NCBI GenBank assembly: GCA_902590295.1
Contig: CACIWH010000017.1
Location: forward strand, 1-7,274
DNA from: an uncultured Pelagibacteraceae bacterium
Lineage (GTDB): Bacteria; Pseudomonadota; Alphaproteobacteria; Pelagibacterales; Pelagibacteraceae
DNA: 7,274 bases
Direction: 5' to 3'
The translations under genes and the position numbers were made by a program. Shown in pieces: positions 6,320 through 7,274 of this stretch. Position 1 is the first letter of the stretch; every line of letters begins with the position of its first letter. The notes below the pieces were generated by a model. It made no database searches, was not told the DNA's origin, and saw nothing but the letters and a program-made list of their open reading frames with translations.

Positions 6320-7204
6320 ATGGTTGAAATTAAAGGCATTTATGCGGCATCAGTTTCAGTGCTTAATGATGATATGTCGTTAAATATTAAAAAAACTGCA
6401 AATCATTGTGAAAAAATTATTAAAGATGGTTGTCATGGTGTAGTCATATTTGGGAGTACGGGCCAAGCACAACTAATTTCTTTAGCTGAAAAAATTCAAA
6501 TGGTCACATATTTAAGCAAAAACAAAAATAAAGATAACTTTATCATAGGTTGTGGATTAAATTCCTTGTTAGATACAATTAACCTAATGAAGGTTTCAGT
6601 CAACTTAGGCTTCAAAAAATTTTTGGTAATGCCTCCTGCATATTACAAGTATGGAGACAAAGAAGTTATTAATTACTATATGAAATTAGTTAATTCAGTT
6701 CCTGAGTCAAAAATAATACTATATAATTTTGAAAAATTATGCGGATATAAATTTTCTACAAAATGCGTACAAGAACTAGCTAAAATTTTTCCAAAAAATA
6801 TTATTGGGGTTAAAGATAGTTCATATAATTTATATCAAGATCTTAAAATTAAAAATTTTTCAATTCTTCCAGGATCAGAGCTAAAATTATTATCTGGTTT
6901 AGAAATTGGATGTTCTGGAATTATAACAGCAACTTGTAATGTGACCGCAGAATTATCTAGAAAAGTTTATGACGATTTTTTTAATAATGTTACACAGACC
7001 GCAAACAATAAATTATGTGAGGTTAGAAAAACGTTTGATCAATTTAATTTAATTTCTGGTTTACATTCCTTTTTGAAGGAAAAAGATAGCGATTACGCTA
7101 ATATTTTACCCACTTTGTCATTGTTAGATCCTAAGGACGAAAAGATACTTTTTAACAAGCTTAGAGCATTAGATTTTCCAACGAAAAAAAATGTTGCTGC
7201 CTAA
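6320..7204 (+). CDS. DapA-family (dihydrodipicolinate synthase/N-acetylneuraminate lyase) aldolase
   Basis: This is a TIM-barrel class I aldolase of the DHDPS/NAL superfamily, 294 aa, the usual length. Lys165 in IIGVKDSS is the Schiff-base lysine. Tyr135 (ILYNF) and Tyr109 (PPAYYKYGD), together with Ser46 in GSTGQA (45-50), occupy the positions of the proton-relay triad. The substrate region departs from true DapA: GTTGE is replaced by GSTGQ, and the E. coli YNVPSRTG loop is YNFEKLCG, so the carboxylate-binding Arg (E. coli R138) is Leu140. It is therefore more likely a paralogue acting on another pyruvate-derived or keto-sugar-acid substrate than the lysine-pathway enzyme. The ATG at 6320 fits the family start (IKGIYAASVSVL); the ribosome binding site is weak. 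No neighbour names the pathway. The family is certain, the substrate unknown. Confidence 0.85.
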   Translation: MVEIKGIYAASVSVLNDDMSLNIKKTANHCEKIIKDGCHGVVIFGSTGQAQLISLAEKIQMVTYLSKNKNKDNFIIGCGLNSLLDTINLMKVSVNLGFKKFLVMPPAYYKYGDKEVINYYMKLVNSVPESKIILYNFEKLCGYKFSTKCVQELAKIFPKNIIGVKDSSYNLYQDLKIKNFSILPGSELKLLSGLEIGCSGIITATCNVTAELSRKVYDDFFNNVTQTANNKLCEVRKTFDQFNLISGLHSFLKEKDSDYANILPTLSLLDPKDEKILFNKLRALDFPTKKNVAA

Positions 7205-7205
7205 G

Positions 7206-7229
7206 TATCTTTCAGGTTGTGAAAGTATA
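7206..7229 (+). terminator. Hairpin just after the DapA-family gene
   Basis: CTTTCA (7209-7214) pairs with TGAAAG (7220-7225) around the loop GGTTG, and the stem extends as TAT/ATA past a bulged T. It begins two bases after the stop codon, a natural place for a transcript end, but no T-run follows, so it is not a standard intrinsic terminator. The remaining sequence to 7274 is AT-rich, with further small palindromes such as TAATCGATTA (7230-7239), and holds no gene I can support. Confidence 0.35.
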
Positions 7230-7274
7230 TAATCGATTAATTATAAGCTCATATTTTAAATATAATTAACAGAT

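Noticed and set aside
7228..7263. Small AT palindromes (such as TAATCGATTA and ATATTT-T-AAATAT) as an operator or riboswitch
   Set aside because: They are short, nearly all A/T and close to chance expectation. The region is too short and unstructured for any riboswitch class I recognise.

Overview
The window is very AT-rich and tightly packed. The order def-fmt-truA, the abundance of Lys/Ile/Asn codons, the almost absent intergenic space and the gene families present point to a streamlined marine alphaproteobacterium of the SAR11/Pelagibacterales type. That placement is inferred from composition and gene content, not proven. I see no mobile element, tRNA, rRNA or CRISPR array, and no gene-free stretch longer than about 75 bases.

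Layout: (1) A short leader (1-74) precedes a plus-strand translation operon: def (peptide deformylase), fmt (Met-tRNA formyltransferase) and truA (tRNA pseudouridine synthase). The genes are 6 nt apart (def-fmt) and overlap by 8 nt (fmt-truA). (2) Converging on truA is a minus-strand pair, transcribed from 4801 down to 2255: ptrB (oligopeptidase B) followed by a small SET-domain lysine methyltransferase-like gene. These two also overlap by 8 nt once their frames are corrected. (3) Divergent from ptrB, only 13 nt away, is a membrane-anchored J-domain protein. (4) It converges, with a 9-nt overlap, on a minus-strand family-9 (heptosyltransferase-like) glycosyltransferase. (5) Divergent from that, across 50 nt, is a DapA-family aldolase/lyase, followed by 70 nt of AT-rich sequence with a small hairpin.

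The main discovery is that both genes of the ptrB-SET pair are broken by a frameshift, each in an oligo-A tract of the coding strand (A8 in the SET gene, A7 in ptrB), and each is cured by removing exactly one A. After correction, ptrB encodes 693 aa with an intact Ser-Asp-His triad. The SET protein gains the missing N-terminal strand of its SET fold (156 aa instead of a truncated 139-aa ORF). Longer homopolymers elsewhere in the window (A10 and A11 runs) stay in frame. The alternatives are a sequence error, real paired lesions, or expression through transcriptional slippage.

Functionally, def and fmt form the two ends of the N-formyl-methionine cycle and truA matures tRNA anticodon arms. ptrB and the SET protein both act on basic residues of peptides or proteins. 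The remaining genes concern the membrane/chaperone system, the cell envelope and small-molecule metabolism.
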